Source: JADJPO01 sp963828555 (GTDB taxonomy: Bacteria; Actinomycetota; Actinomycetes; Actinomycetales; Kineosporiaceae). Taken from it: DNA of 64,000 bases. The notes below the pieces were generated by a model, which did not search any database, was not told where the DNA came from, and worked only from the letters and a program-made list of their open reading frames with translations. The DNA lies in NCBI GenBank assembly GCA_963828555.1, contig CAWHEL010000004.1:744001-808000 (forward strand). Direction: 5' to 3'. The translations under genes and the position numbers were made by a program. This document shows, piece after piece, positions 38,402 to 47,926 of the stretch. Within the stretch, counting starts at the first letter, position 1, and the number at the start of each line of letters is the position of its first letter.

Positions 38402-39369
38402 TAGTCGAGCACGTCGCGGGGGTGCATGCCCACCGAGGCGTAGAGCGCCGTCGCTCCGGTCAGGTTGTCGGAGTCGACCCGCAGCCCCGACCAGGTCCAC
38501 CCGCGCCGATGGTGCTCGGCGAACGCGACCCGCAGCAGGTGGCGCGCGATGCCCTGTCCACGGCCCTCGCGAAGCACGCCGAGGGTGCGCACGTAGCCGC
38601 CGCCGAGCTCGGCCCGGCTGGCGTCGCCGATGCACACCGCGACGGGTTCCCCGTGCAGTTCGGCCACCCACCACTGGGCGGGGTCGGCGCCGATGGTGGC
38701 GTCCAGGCGTGCCCACCACGCCTCCAGGTCGCGCGCGGTGTGGTTCCAGTGGTCGCGGAAGGCGGTGTCGGCCAGTCGGTGGATCAGTGCGCGGTCCGCA
38801 GGGGAGTCAGGGCGGCGGTGCACGACCACCCCGGCCGGGGCCGGCCCGGCGTCGGCCACGCCGGCGTCGAGCGCGCGCTCCATCTCCCAGAAGGTGCGGC
38901 GGTGGGCGAACCCGGCGGTCGTGAGCGCCGCAGCGAGGCGGCGGTCCTCGCGCAGGGTGCCGGTGTCGACGCCGACGACGCGATGCCCGGTGCGGGCGGC
39001 CCAGGCGCTGCAGTGCTGCAGACCGGTGGCGACCAGAGCGGACTCCAGGCGGTGATCCTCCGGTGAGCCGCCGCGCTCGGGGAGGGTGTAGACGTCGAAC
39101 CAGAGCTGCGGCGGGTCGGCCTCGGGGTGCTCGATCTCGACCGCGGTCAGGCCGAGCAGGCGGCCCGCGGCGTCCTCGACCAGCAGCACGTCGTCCGCGC
39201 CGGCCAGGGGAAGCCGCTCGAGGTGCGCGAGCAGCTCCTCCGGCGGCTCACTGGGCCGCTGCAGGTACGCCGCGTCGCCGGCCCGGGCCAGGTCGACGAT
39301 CGCGGGTGCGTCGTCCGGCAGGGCGGGTGGGCGGGCCGTGAAGCCCGCAGGGAGGTCGACGGGTTCCAC
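38338..39369 (-). CDS. Two-domain GNAT-family acetyltransferase
   Basis: About 343 residues. The N-terminal half (to about 165) is GNAT-like but degenerate. The C-terminal half has the acetyl-CoA site VRTLGVLREGRGQGIARHLL (Q/RxxGxG/A loop at about 270-280), LRVDSDNLTGATALYASVGM and the last helix. Double-GNAT proteins of this kind occur in actinobacteria; mycothiol synthase shares the plan but lacks the same motifs, so the substrate is unknown. The GTG start has GGAGG directly before it, giving poor spacing, so the true start may differ. Its 3' end overlaps the mnmA stop. Confidence 0.85.
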   Translation of the reverse strand: MEPVDLPAGFTARPPALPDDAPAIVDLARAGDAAYLQRPSEPPEELLAHLERLPLAGADDVLLVEDAAGRLLGLTAVEIEHPEADPPQLWFDVYTLPERGGSPEDHRLESALVATGLQHCSAWAARTGHRVVGVDTGTLREDRRLAAALTTAGFAHRRTFWEMERALDAGVADAGPAPAGVVVHRRPDSPADRALIHRLADTAFRDHWNHTARDLEAWWARLDATIGADPAQWWVAELHGEPVAVCIGDASRAELGGGYVRTLGVLREGRGQGIARHLLRVAFAEHHRRGWTWSGLRVDSDNLTGATALYASVGMHPRDVLDYYSREVAAEAIVAEPTTRVPL

Positions 39370-39545
39370 CCTCCAAGCATGCCTGCGATGCCGAGGGAAG
39401 GGCCAATGGTTTCTTCCTTGGTGTGACGTGGGCCTCAGGCCCATGAGCGTTCCCTCATCGACATGGCATTGCTGACGAGTCAGGCCTTCCGTAGCCTGCC
39501 AAGGGTCCGGGTCGCTACGGGCCCGCCCAGCGAAAGTGGTGTCGC

Positions 39546-40769
39546 ATGCCCTCCGCTCTCCGCCGATCCCTGATCTCCACAGCTGCGGCGCTCGGCACAG
39601 CAGCCGCCGTCGTCCTTCCCGCGCAGCAGGCCCTCGCCGCGGTCCCGCTGACCATCGACGCCGGGCCGGACGCCACCGTCGCCGAGGGTTCGGCGTTCAC
39701 CCGCAGCATGGCGATCATCGACGAGGTGGACGACGGCACCCCGGGGTGGACGTATCAGGTCTCCTACGGTGACGGCACGCTCGGCAGCGAGCAGACCACC
39801 CTCACCCCCAGCATCACCCTCGACCACACTTTCGCCAACGGCACCGCTACGCGCACGGTGATGGTCTCGGTCTGGGACACCGCGGCCGAGGGCATGGTCG
39901 ACAGCTTCGTGGTGAACGTCGCCAATGTCGCCCCGACGGGGACGCTGCAGGGCCCGGTCGCGGTCAGCGAAGGTTCCGCCCACCAGTGGCAGGTCGTGGC
40001 CACCGACCCGGGGGCCGACTCCCTGACCTATTTCCTGCGTTGGGCCGACGGCCTCCAGGCGCAGTGGTTCATCCCGGTCGGAACCGGAATCGCGCCGCAC
40101 CTCTACCGCGACGACGCCGACGGCCCCGACAACGCCACCACGCACAACCTCGAGCTGACGGTGAACGACGGAGAGGCGTCGTCCCCGACCCTGGTCTACC
40201 CCGTCGTGGTCAACAACGTACCGCCGGTGATCCCGCTCAGCGGTGCCGCCTCGGCCACCGTGGGCGCGGCGTACACGCTCACCCTGGGGGCGATCACCGA
40301 CCCGGGCACCGACACCGTCACCAGCGGTGTGATCCGCTGGGGTGACGGCACCAGCCAGCCACTCACGGTGAACGGCGCCCAGACGCACATCTACGCCACC
40401 AGCGGCACGAAGACGATCGCGGTGGAGCTGACCGACGAGGACGGCACGTTCGTCGGTGGAACGCTCGCCGTCGACGTCGCCGCGTCGACCCCGAGCGCGC
40501 CGTCCGGGCTGACCGCCACCGCGCTGTCGAGGTCCTCGATCCGGTTGAACTGGACCAACACCACGGCGAACCAGACCTCGGTGTACATCGAGCGCTGCAA
40601 GGGCGTCGGGTGCACCTCGTTCAGCCGGATCGCCACGGTGTCCGGCACCGCGGTCACCTACACCAACACCGGGCTCTCGTCGCGGACGACGTACACCTAC
40701 CGGATCCGGTCGGCCAATGCGGCCGGCACCTCGCCCTACTCCGCCAAGGTCGCCGCCCGGACCCTCTGA
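39546..40769 (+). CDS. Secreted PKD/Fn3 repeat protein
   Basis: 407 residues with a signal peptide (LRRSLISTAAALGTAAAVV, cleavage near residue 32). Three PKD-like or Ig-like beta domains follow (about 33-130, 135-225, 228-315), with YGDGT, RWADG and RWGDGT turns typical of PKD repeats. A C-terminal fibronectin type III domain (about 318-405) has SAPSGLTATALS and YTYRIRSANAAGTSPYS. There is no anchor, so it is released or held non-covalently. It is probably adhesive or polysaccharide-binding; no catalytic domain is seen. The start ATG has only a weak ribosome binding site. Confidence 0.8.
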   Translation: MPSALRRSLISTAAALGTAAAVVLPAQQALAAVPLTIDAGPDATVAEGSAFTRSMAIIDEVDDGTPGWTYQVSYGDGTLGSEQTTLTPSITLDHTFANGTATRTVMVSVWDTAAEGMVDSFVVNVANVAPTGTLQGPVAVSEGSAHQWQVVATDPGADSLTYFLRWADGLQAQWFIPVGTGIAPHLYRDDADGPDNATTHNLELTVNDGEASSPTLVYPVVVNNVPPVIPLSGAASATVGAAYTLTLGAITDPGTDTVTSGVIRWGDGTSQPLTVNGAQTHIYATSGTKTIAVELTDEDGTFVGGTLAVDVAASTPSAPSGLTATALSRSSIRLNWTNTTANQTSVYIERCKGVGCTSFSRIATVSGTAVTYTNTGLSSRTTYTYRIRSANAAGTSPYSAKVAARTL

Positions 40770-40786
40770 CGCCGTCGGGTAACCCC

Positions 40787-40792
40787 TACGGT
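40787..40792 (+). promoter_or_regulatory. -10 element of a leaderless promoter (MetE-like gene)
   Basis: TACGGT ends 6 bases before the GTG at 40799. The mRNA would begin at the start codon. Confidence 0.55.
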
Positions 40793-40798
40793 GGGGGA

Positions 40799-41818
40799 GT
40801 GCCCCCGACCGATGTTCCCGGCCGGGCCAGCGGCATCGGCAGCTGGCCCGGCACCGATGTGGCCGAGACCGCGCGCACCACCTTCGGCGAGCTCGGTCAC
40901 CCGCACCTGCCCTACCTGCCCGAGCTGCCCGCCCGCGGCCCCGGCGCCGACCTGATCGGGCGGGGGGCCGCGCTGCTGGTCGAGCTGCCGGTGGACCTGC
41001 AGCCCTCCGGCTGGCGGCTGGTCGACCACCCGGGGCGAGACCTCGCCCGCGCGCAGTCCTGGTTGCGCCAGGACCTGGACGCGCTCGCCGAGGTGGCCGA
41101 CGGCTACACCGGCCCGCTCAAGGTGTCGGTCACCGGCCCGTGGACCCTGGCCGCCTCGCTGCTGCTGCCCCGGCTCGAGCGGGCCGTGGTCGATCCCGGG
41201 GCCTGCCGCGACCTGGTCGCCTCACTGGCCGAAGGGGCCCGCCGGCATGTGGCCGAGGTGGCCCGGCTGGTGCCCGGTGCCGAACTGGTGCTGCAGATCG
41301 ATGAGCCGCTGCTTCCCTCGGTGCTGGCCGGCCGGCTGCCGACCGCGAGCGGGTTCGGCCGACTCCGTGAAGTGGAGGAGCCGGCGGCCATGCAGGGCAT
41401 CGCTGCGGTGATCGACGCCGCCCGCGGAGCCGGTGCCACCCAGCAGATCCTGCACTGCTGTGCCCCGGAGGCGCCGGTGGCCGCCCTGGTCCGTACCGGT
41501 CTGACCGGGCTCTCCGTGGACACCACTCTGCTCGGCCGTGGGGGCTGGGAAGCGCTCGCCCCGGCGATCGAGGACGGGCTGGGTCTGTGGGCCGGGACGG
41601 TGGCCGCCACCGGGGCGATCACCGCGACCGCGGCCGCGGTCGACCAGGTCTGGAGCCGGTGGCACAAGCTCGGCCTGGAGCTGCGGCTGCTCGGATCCGT
41701 GGTGATCACGCCGACCTGCGGGCTGGCCGGTGCCGCCGGCCCGTCCGACGCCCGGGCCCGGCTGACCCGGGCGCGCGAGGCGGCCGCCGCCCTGGCTGAG
41801 CGTGCAGCCGAGGGCTAG
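40799..41818 (+). CDS. Cobalamin-independent methionine synthase-like protein
   Basis: 339 residues, the size of the single-domain MetE C-terminal family (full MetE is about 750). A TIM-barrel protein: TDVAETARTTFGELG at the start resembles the MetE barrel entry, and LQIDEPLLPSVL is the conserved DEP-type motif (about 162-173). LHCCAPEAP gives His and Cys zinc ligands and ITPTCGLAG another Cys. In actinobacteria this gene commonly lies next to ligA. Homocysteine activation with zinc is likely; the methyl donor is unclear because the N-terminal folate domain of MetE is absent. Its stop shares bases with the convergent stop. Confidence 0.88.
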   Translation: MPPTDVPGRASGIGSWPGTDVAETARTTFGELGHPHLPYLPELPARGPGADLIGRGAALLVELPVDLQPSGWRLVDHPGRDLARAQSWLRQDLDALAEVADGYTGPLKVSVTGPWTLAASLLLPRLERAVVDPGACRDLVASLAEGARRHVAEVARLVPGAELVLQIDEPLLPSVLAGRLPTASGFGRLREVEEPAAMQGIAAVIDAARGAGATQQILHCCAPEAPVAALVRTGLTGLSVDTTLLGRGGWEALAPAIEDGLGLWAGTVAATGAITATAAAVDQVWSRWHKLGLELRLLGSVVITPTCGLAGAAGPSDARARLTRAREAAAALAERAAEG

Positions 41819-44800
41819 GGAGTCACCGCGGCGGTTGTCGTCACGGGGCCGGTGCCGACGCTGTTGGTCGCCCGCACGGTGAACGTGTACGAGGCGCCGT
41901 TGGTCAGGCCGGTGCAACTCGCGCTCAGCCCCGAGGCCCAGGTGCACGAGCCCGCGCCGGACGTCGGCGCCACCGTGTAGGAACTCACCGCGGCGCCGCC
42001 GTCCCAGGCCGGGGCGGTGAAGGTGACGGTCGCCGTGCCGGTGCCCGCCGTCGCCGCTGCCGTGGCCGGCGCGCCGGGCGCCACGGCCTGGCCCCAGCGC
42101 CGGGCCAGGTACTCCTCGACGCTGCGCCGCTGGGCGGCGCTGAGCGCACTGTTGAACACGAGCACCTCGCCCACGTCGCCGTCCAGGGGGTAGGCGTAGG
42201 AGGCGCTGGCCGGAGTGCCGGCCGAACCGACCTGGAACACGTCGGGATGGGTGTACCAGGTGCCCGCCAGGGACCCGGTGGTCAGGTTGCCCCGGCCGTT
42301 CAGCGCCAGCCCGGTGGTCAGGGTGCCGCCGGCGGAGGAGTAGACGGTGGAGGCGATGACCGGATTCGTCGACACGGTGGTCGAGGCGGGCACCAGGGTG
42401 GGGCCGCTGCTGGCATATCCGTCGGACTGGAACGTGTCGACCGTCGTGGTGCCTCCGTAGGCCTTGACCAGCAGGCCGCCGTTCCAGCCGCCCCACCCGG
42501 CCACCAGCGCGGCATTGTTCGTCACCTGGGTGCCGTAGGTGGTTCGCGCAGTGGTCACGGCGAACAGCGACCGGTCCGCCGAGCCCACGGCACCGATCCC
42601 GGACGAGGTGATCGAGTAGTAGTCCGGGTTGGTCTTGACGAAGCGCAGGGCCCGGCGGCCGTTGATGGCGCTCGCGGTCAGCACCGCGGAGGTGGAGCCG
42701 CGCACCGCGTTCCAGCCGCTGACCGAACGGTCCTTCCAGCACAGCACGGCCGACCCGGTGGAGACGGTGCCGCCGGTGCAGGTGGCGGAGTTGATCAGGC
42801 TGGCGGCGTTCTGGGCGTCGAGCCAGACCTTGAGCCCGGACGACGCCATCACCGCCGGGATCGGGGTCACCGTGGTGGCGGCGGACGCCGCGCCGGTGCC
42901 CAGGGCGTTGGTGGCGGTGACCGAGACGGAGTAGTCGACTCCGTTGACCAGCCCGGTCAGGGCGCAGGGGCTGGACACCGCGGTGCAGGTCACGGTCGGC
43001 AGCCCGCCGGTGCCGGGCACTGCAGTCACGGTGTAGGAGGTGATCGCCGAGCCGCCGTTGGAGGCGGGCGCCGTCCAGGAGACGGACGACGTGGCGTCGC
43101 CGGCAGTGCCGCTCACCCCGGTCGGGGCCCCGGGCGGTCCGAGCGCGGTCACCGTGGCCGAGGCGGTGGACGCCGGGCCGGTCCCGACGGTGTTCGTGGC
43201 GGTCACGGTGAAGGTGTAGCCCGTGCCACCGGTCAGGCCGCTGACGGTGCACGAGGTCGCCGGCGCCGCGGCGGTGCAGGTGAACCCGCCGGGGCTGGAG
43301 GTGACGGTGTACGACGTGACCGCGGAGCCGCCGTTCCAGGCCGGGGCGGTCCAGGAGATGGCTGCCGAGGCGGTGCCGGCGGTGCCGGTCACGGCGGTGG
43401 GCGCCTGGGGGGTGATCATGGCCGCCCACTTGCGGGCCAGGTAGTCCTCCAGGACGCGCCGCTCGGATGCGGTCAGGGTGCCGGTGAACACGATCGCCTC
43501 CGGCACCGGCCCACGCCAGCGTTGCACCCCGGTGAGCTCCGCTCCGACCGCGGCCCCCGTCGTCCCGGTCGCGAAGGCGTAGGACGTCGGCCCGGCGGCG
43601 GCGCCGCCATTGAACCACCCGGTCACCGTGGCCGCCGAATGCTGCCCCGCCAGGATGTCGACCTGAGTGCCGCTCCACGTCCCCGCGCAGGTGACGCCCG
43701 TGCTGTAGGTGTTCACGCAGGCGGAGGCGCTCGTGGTGGTCTTGTAGAAGTCACGCGTCTGGCCGGCGGTCAGCGTTCCCCAACTCAGCGCCGAGCGGTA
43801 GCTGCTGGTGGTCGGGGTGGGATCGGTGAGCTGCGCGGCGACGAAGGCTGTCGAGGGGTTGGTGCCCGTCGGCAGCAGCGCTGGGGACATGCCGAGGTAG
43901 TCGTTCGTGCCGTCGAAGGAGGGCACGGAGCGGCCCGAGACCGTGGCCAGGGTCGGCCGGTTGGCCGACGTGGCCTGGGCGGCGTGGTTGGCCTGGGTGG
44001 ACTTGTCCTTCCAGCAGCCGACGGTGGTCGTGGCCTCCGCCCCGGTGCAGCCGGAGGCCGCAAGCAGGGTGGTGGCATCGGCGCCGTCCAACCAGAGCAC
44101 GAGCCGGCCTGCGGTCATGATGGCGGCCGGGTACGGCCGCGCGGTGACGGCGGTCGAGGCCGTGCCGCTGCCGTAGGCGGTGGTCGCCGCGATGGTGATC
44201 GAGTAGCTGAGCCCGTTGGTCAGGCCGGTCAGGGTGCACGGGCTGGCGGCGCTGATGCACAGCACGTTCGCGGACCCGTCGGACGGGACGGCAGTGACGG
44301 TGTAGCCGGTGATCGCCGAGCCGCCGGTAGACGCCGGCGCCGTCCAGGACACCGAGGAGGTGGTGTCGGCGTTGGTCGCGGTGACGGCCGTGGGGGCACC
44401 CGCGGGGCCGAGCGGGGTCACCGCGGACGAGGCGGTCGACGCGGGCCCGATGCCCACGCTGTTGGTCGCGGTGACGGTGAAGGTGTACGCGGTGCCGTTG
44501 GTCAGGCTGGTGACGGTGCACGTGGTGGCCGGAGGAGTGGCGGTGCAGGTGCCCGGGCCCGGGCTGGCGGTCACCGTGTACCCGGTGATCGCCGCGCCGC
44601 CGTTCCAGGCAGGCGTCGTCCAGGACACCGCCGCCGAGGTGCTCGCGGCGGTGGCGGTGACGGCGGTGGGCGCGTCCGGGGTGATCAGTGAGCCCCACTT
44701 GCGGGCGAGGTATTCCTCGACCGAGCGCCGCTGGGCGGAGCTGAGCACAGTGTCGACCACGATCAGCTCGGGCACGGCGCCCTGCCAGTAGTAACCGTTC

Positions 44801-46083
44801 GTGGTCTCCCGGCCGATGTCGGCGAACGCCGTCCCGGTGTTGAACGCACCCGCGGCGGACTGCTGTGGCCGCCCTGCGTGCCACATCTTCACGTTCGCGG
44901 AGGCGAACTCGGCAGTGGAGATGGTGGGGCTGGCACTCCAGGTGCCGTCGCTGACCCAGCCGATCACGTAGGCGTCGACGATGTCGTCGGCGTTGCCTGC
45001 ATTCTTGTAGATCGTCCGGCTCGCTCCGTTGCTCGCGGTGCCGTACTCGAACAGGGTCTGGTAGGTGCTGCCCGCGTCGCCGGTCATCGTGGCCACGGCG
45101 AAGATCGTCGAGGTGGTGGTGCCCACCGGCAGCATGCTCACGCTGCGTAGCCCCAGGTAGTCGCTGGTGCCGTCGAAGGTGGGCACCAGGTGACCGTTGA
45201 CCGTGCTCAGCGCCGGCCGCTCGGTGCTCACCGTGCTCTGCGCGAAGTTGATGCCCGAACCGTCGGTCTTGCCGGACTTGTCGTTCCACCGGGCGACACT
45301 CTGCCCGGCTGTGGTGGCAGGAGTGGTCGCGGTGGTGTTCTGGAACATCGTGGCGGGGTCGGCGCCGTCCAGCCACAGCCGCAGCGCCGAGGTGCTCATC
45401 ACCGCGGCGGGGTAGGGCACGGCCGTGACGCTGGTCGAGGCGGCGCCCGTGCCGACGGCATTGGTCGCGGTGACGGTGACCGTGTAGGTGACCCCGTTGG
45501 TCAGTGCGGTCACCGTGCACGGGCTGGACGCCGCGGTGCAGACACGGGTGGGCAGCGTGCCGTCGGCGGGGACCGCGGTCGCGGTGTACCCGGTGATCGG
45601 AGAGCCTCCGGTGTCGGCGGGCGCCGCCCAGGTGAGCGCCGCCTGGGCGTCTCCGGGCGTGGCAGTGAGCGCAGTCGGCGCCGAGGGCACGCCGGCGCAC
45701 GGCATGGAGGACGTGGTCTCGGCGGCCGAGACCCACCCGGTGGCCCGGGCCCTGACGGTGGGCGTGATCGCCGACGTCGGCACGGTGACCGACACCGACG
45801 TGCCGCTGACCGCCGTCGCCAGGGTCCCTCCGGCGCCGTCGGTCACGTCATAGGTGAGCGTCGCCGGGGGCGAGGCGCGCGCACTCCAGCTGACCAGGCA
45901 GGTGGTGGGGCCGGTGCGGGTGGCGGAGGCGGACAGTGGCGTCCAGCTGTCCAGGCTGGCAGCGGTGAAGGCGTTGCCGGAGTTCGAGGTCTGCGCGGTG
46001 AAGGTGGCGCTCGTGGCCCCCAGGACGAGCAGGAGCACCAGCGCCGTCAGGGAGCCGCTCAACCCTGCGCGATACCCCCTCAC
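41815..46083 (-). CDS. Giant secreted protein of alternating Fn3 and LamG-like modules
   Basis: 1422 residues with an N-terminal signal segment (LTALVLLLVLGATSATFTA). Three long modules begin LRLWLDGADPATM (about 236), LVLWLDGADATTL (about 659) and LKVWLDAQNAASL (about 1084). Each contains a TDRSG/WNDKSG turn, a RPAL..FDG.NDYLG stretch and ends with SVEEYLARKWG; these resemble LamG/concanavalin-like jellyroll domains. Each is separated by paired fibronectin III domains (WTAPASNGGSAITSYTV, YTFTVTATNSVGTGPAS). The C-terminus is an Fn3 domain with no anchor motif. It could be an adhesin or a glycan-binding protein. The start is GTG at 46083. Confidence 0.8.
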   Translation of the reverse strand: MRGYRAGLSGSLTALVLLLVLGATSATFTAQTSNSGNAFTAASLDSWTPLSASATRTGPTTCLVSWSARASPPATLTYDVTDGAGGTLATAVSGTSVSVTVPTSAITPTVRARATGWVSAAETTSSMPCAGVPSAPTALTATPGDAQAALTWAAPADTGGSPITGYTATAVPADGTLPTRVCTAASSPCTVTALTNGVTYTVTVTATNAVGTGAASTSVTAVPYPAAVMSTSALRLWLDGADPATMFQNTTATTPATTAGQSVARWNDKSGKTDGSGINFAQSTVSTERPALSTVNGHLVPTFDGTSDYLGLRSVSMLPVGTTTSTIFAVATMTGDAGSTYQTLFEYGTASNGASRTIYKNAGNADDIVDAYVIGWVSDGTWSASPTISTAEFASANVKMWHAGRPQQSAAGAFNTGTAFADIGRETTNGYYWQGAVPELIVVDTVLSSAQRRSVEEYLARKWGSLITPDAPTAVTATAASTSAAVSWTTPAWNGGAAITGYTVTASPGPGTCTATPPATTCTVTSLTNGTAYTFTVTATNSVGIGPASTASSAVTPLGPAGAPTAVTATNADTTSSVSWTAPASTGGSAITGYTVTAVPSDGSANVLCISAASPCTLTGLTNGLSYSITIAATTAYGSGTASTAVTARPYPAAIMTAGRLVLWLDGADATTLLAASGCTGAEATTTVGCWKDKSTQANHAAQATSANRPTLATVSGRSVPSFDGTNDYLGMSPALLPTGTNPSTAFVAAQLTDPTPTTSSYRSALSWGTLTAGQTRDFYKTTTSASACVNTYSTGVTCAGTWSGTQVDILAGQHSAATVTGWFNGGAAAGPTSYAFATGTTGAAVGAELTGVQRWRGPVPEAIVFTGTLTASERRVLEDYLARKWAAMITPQAPTAVTGTAGTASAAISWTAPAWNGGSAVTSYTVTSSPGGFTCTAAAPATSCTVSGLTGGTGYTFTVTATNTVGTGPASTASATVTALGPPGAPTGVSGTAGDATSSVSWTAPASNGGSAITSYTVTAVPGTGGLPTVTCTAVSSPCALTGLVNGVDYSVSVTATNALGTGAASAATTVTPIPAVMASSGLKVWLDAQNAASLINSATCTGGTVSTGSAVLCWKDRSVSGWNAVRGSTSAVLTASAINGRRALRFVKTNPDYYSITSSGIGAVGSADRSLFAVTTARTTYGTQVTNNAALVAGWGGWNGGLLVKAYGGTTTVDTFQSDGYASSGPTLVPASTTVSTNPVIASTVYSSAGGTLTTGLALNGRGNLTTGSLAGTWYTHPDVFQVGSAGTPASASYAYPLDGDVGEVLVFNSALSAAQRRSVEEYLARRWGQAVAPGAPATAAATAGTGTATVTFTAPAWDGGAAVSSYTVAPTSGAGSCTWASGLSASCTGLTNGASYTFTVRATNSVGTGPVTTTAAVTP

Positions 46084-46141
46084 TCCCGCGAGATCGACAC
46101 CGTGAGGCCCGCCCTCGAGCCCCTGTCACCCGAACGGGTGC

Positions 46142-47062
46142 CTACCGGCCGTTCTTGCGCATCAGCGTGCTCTTGCCGAACAGCGACTCGACCAGGTCGA
46201 CGGCCACCTTCGCGGTGGCGTTGTGCACGTCGTAGGCGGGGTTCAGCTCGGTGACGTCGAGCGAGGCCAGCAGACCGGTGTCGGAGATCATCTCCATGCA
46301 CAGCTGGGCCTCGCGGTAGGTCGGCCCGCCGCGCACGGTCGTGCCCACACCGGGGGCGATCTCCGGGTCGAGGAAGTCGACGTCGAAGCTGACGTGCAGG
46401 TGGGTGTTCTCGTCCAGGCCGCGCAGCGCCATGTCCATCGTGCGGCGCATGGTGTGCTCGTCGATGAAGCGCATGTCGAAGACGTCCAGGCCGGCCTGAT
46501 GCACGAGTTTGCGCTCGCCGTCGTCCACGCTGCGGATACCGATCTGGCGCACCCACTCGGGGTCGATCGCCGGGGTCCTGCCGCCGATGCCGGTGAGTCG
46601 CTCGGGGCCGATGCCGCACAGGCAGGCCACCGGCATGCCGTGGATATTGCCGCTCGGGGTGAGCTCGTTGGTGTTGAAGTCGGCATGGGCGTCGAGCCAG
46701 ATCACCCGCAGCCGTTTGCCCTGCTCGCGGCAGTGCCGGGCGACGGCGCTGATCGAGCCGATGGCCAGGCAGTGGTCCCCGCCGAGCATGATCGGCAAGG
46801 TGCCGTCGACCAGGGCCTGATGCACCGCCTCGTGCACCGCCTCGTTCCACGAGGCCACCTCCTCGAGGTGGCGGTAGCCGTTCACCGGGGGCTGCCACGG
46901 GTTGGCCGGCCCCGCGAGGTTTCCCCGGTCGTCGACGTGCACATCGTGCGCGGTCAGGGCATCGAGGATCCCGGCAACACGCATCGCCTCGGGCCCCATC
47001 GAGGATCCCCGGGCTCCTGCGCCGACGTCGGTCGGGGCTCCGATCAGGCTCACGGTCGTCAT
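46142..47062 (-). CDS. rocF: Arginase
   Basis: 306 residues, the normal arginase length. It hydrolyses arginine to ornithine and urea with two Mn ions. The metal-binding motifs are all there: LGGDHCLAIGS (His, about 93-103), WLDAHADFNT (Asp-His-Asp, about 120-129) and SFDVDFLDPEIAPGVGTTV (Asp-Asp, about 219-237), plus SLDVTELNP. VSLIGAPTDVGAG opens the protein. It ends 58 bases before the start of the giant secreted gene on the same strand. The separation argues against a shared role. Confidence 0.94.
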   Translation of the reverse strand: MTTVSLIGAPTDVGAGARGSSMGPEAMRVAGILDALTAHDVHVDDRGNLAGPANPWQPPVNGYRHLEEVASWNEAVHEAVHQALVDGTLPIMLGGDHCLAIGSISAVARHCREQGKRLRVIWLDAHADFNTNELTPSGNIHGMPVACLCGIGPERLTGIGGRTPAIDPEWVRQIGIRSVDDGERKLVHQAGLDVFDMRFIDEHTMRRTMDMALRGLDENTHLHVSFDVDFLDPEIAPGVGTTVRGGPTYREAQLCMEMISDTGLLASLDVTELNPAYDVHNATAKVAVDLVESLFGKSTLMRKNGR

Positions 47063-47308
47063 GCCCCTTTATAGCGGGCTTTCCCGCCCCGAGCAGAGCG
47101 AGCCGATGGCGGCGCGGCGGGGGCTTCAGCCGTGCCCGGAAGGTGTCGATCTGAACTGCATGCGGGATGCGGCTACCCCTCAGGGCGGCTCCGGGATCAT
47201 TGTCCGACCGACGTGTTTTGTCGGCGTGATCATGCTTGCCGGTATCCTCGCCGTGCTCTACGGGTTCACCGTCGACGGCATGCTGCGCCCGGACGTCGGG
47301 CCGCCGTG

Positions 47309-47833
47309 ATGCTGACGGTGATCGCCGGGTTCGCCGCGGTGGGCGTGGCCCTGCTCGCCTTCCCCGACCGGACCGGCTGGCTGATCGGCCCGGCGCTGCT
47401 CGCAAGGTGGCGGCGCTGCTGATCGACCTCGATCGGTTCAAGGACGTCAACGACACCCACGGCCACGCCGCCGGCGACGGGGTGCTGCGTGCCGTGACCG
47501 AGGCGATCGTGCCCCGGCTCGGCCCAGGGGATCTGCTCGCCCGGGGCCGGTGGGGAGGAGTTCCTCCTGCTCTCGGTGGTCACCGGCCGGGACACGGCTA
47601 GCGCCCTGGCCGAACAGGTGCGCTGCGCTGTCGAACGGATGCCCGGGGACCTGTCGGTGACCTGCTCGATCGGTGTGGCCGCCGAGACTCCCGAACCCGG
47701 CCTGGCCGCCGAGAGTGCCGCGGAATGGGTTCGGAGCCTGACCGCTGTGGCCGAGCGCGCCATATACCAGGCAAAGGTCGCCGGACGGAACCGGGTGGTC
47801 ACCGTGGATTCCCTCCGCCGGCCCGGCACCTGA
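47309..47833 (+). pseudogene. Broken GGDEF (diguanylate cyclase) gene
   Basis: Three pieces in alternating frames. First comes a membrane-type N-terminus, MLTVIAGFAAVGVALLAFP, in frame 2. It runs into a frame-1 stretch KVAALLIDLDRFKDVND, then GHAAGDGVLRAV. After a frame change near 47555 it continues as GEEFLLLSVVTGRDTASAL and AIYQAKVAGRNRVV to a stop at 47831-47833. The signature GGEEF is split by the frameshift. The usual DPLTGLxNRR lead-in is missing, so a piece was also deleted between the membrane part and the domain. Just upstream, an in-frame short peptide ends in TGATG overlapping this ATG; it may be another part of the old gene. Confidence 0.75.
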
Positions 47834-47926
47834 TCCGTCGCCCGCCTCGGGCGACCTGCTGCGACCGGGCGCCCAGACCCGCCGGACCATCGGGGTGCGG
47901 GCGGTGCGCTCAGGAGGCACCATCGG

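Noticed and set aside
47132..47308. Short membrane peptide frame ending in TGATG before the broken GGDEF gene
   Set aside because: It could be a real small protein, but it more likely belongs to the decayed N-terminal membrane part of the same gene, so it is mentioned only there.
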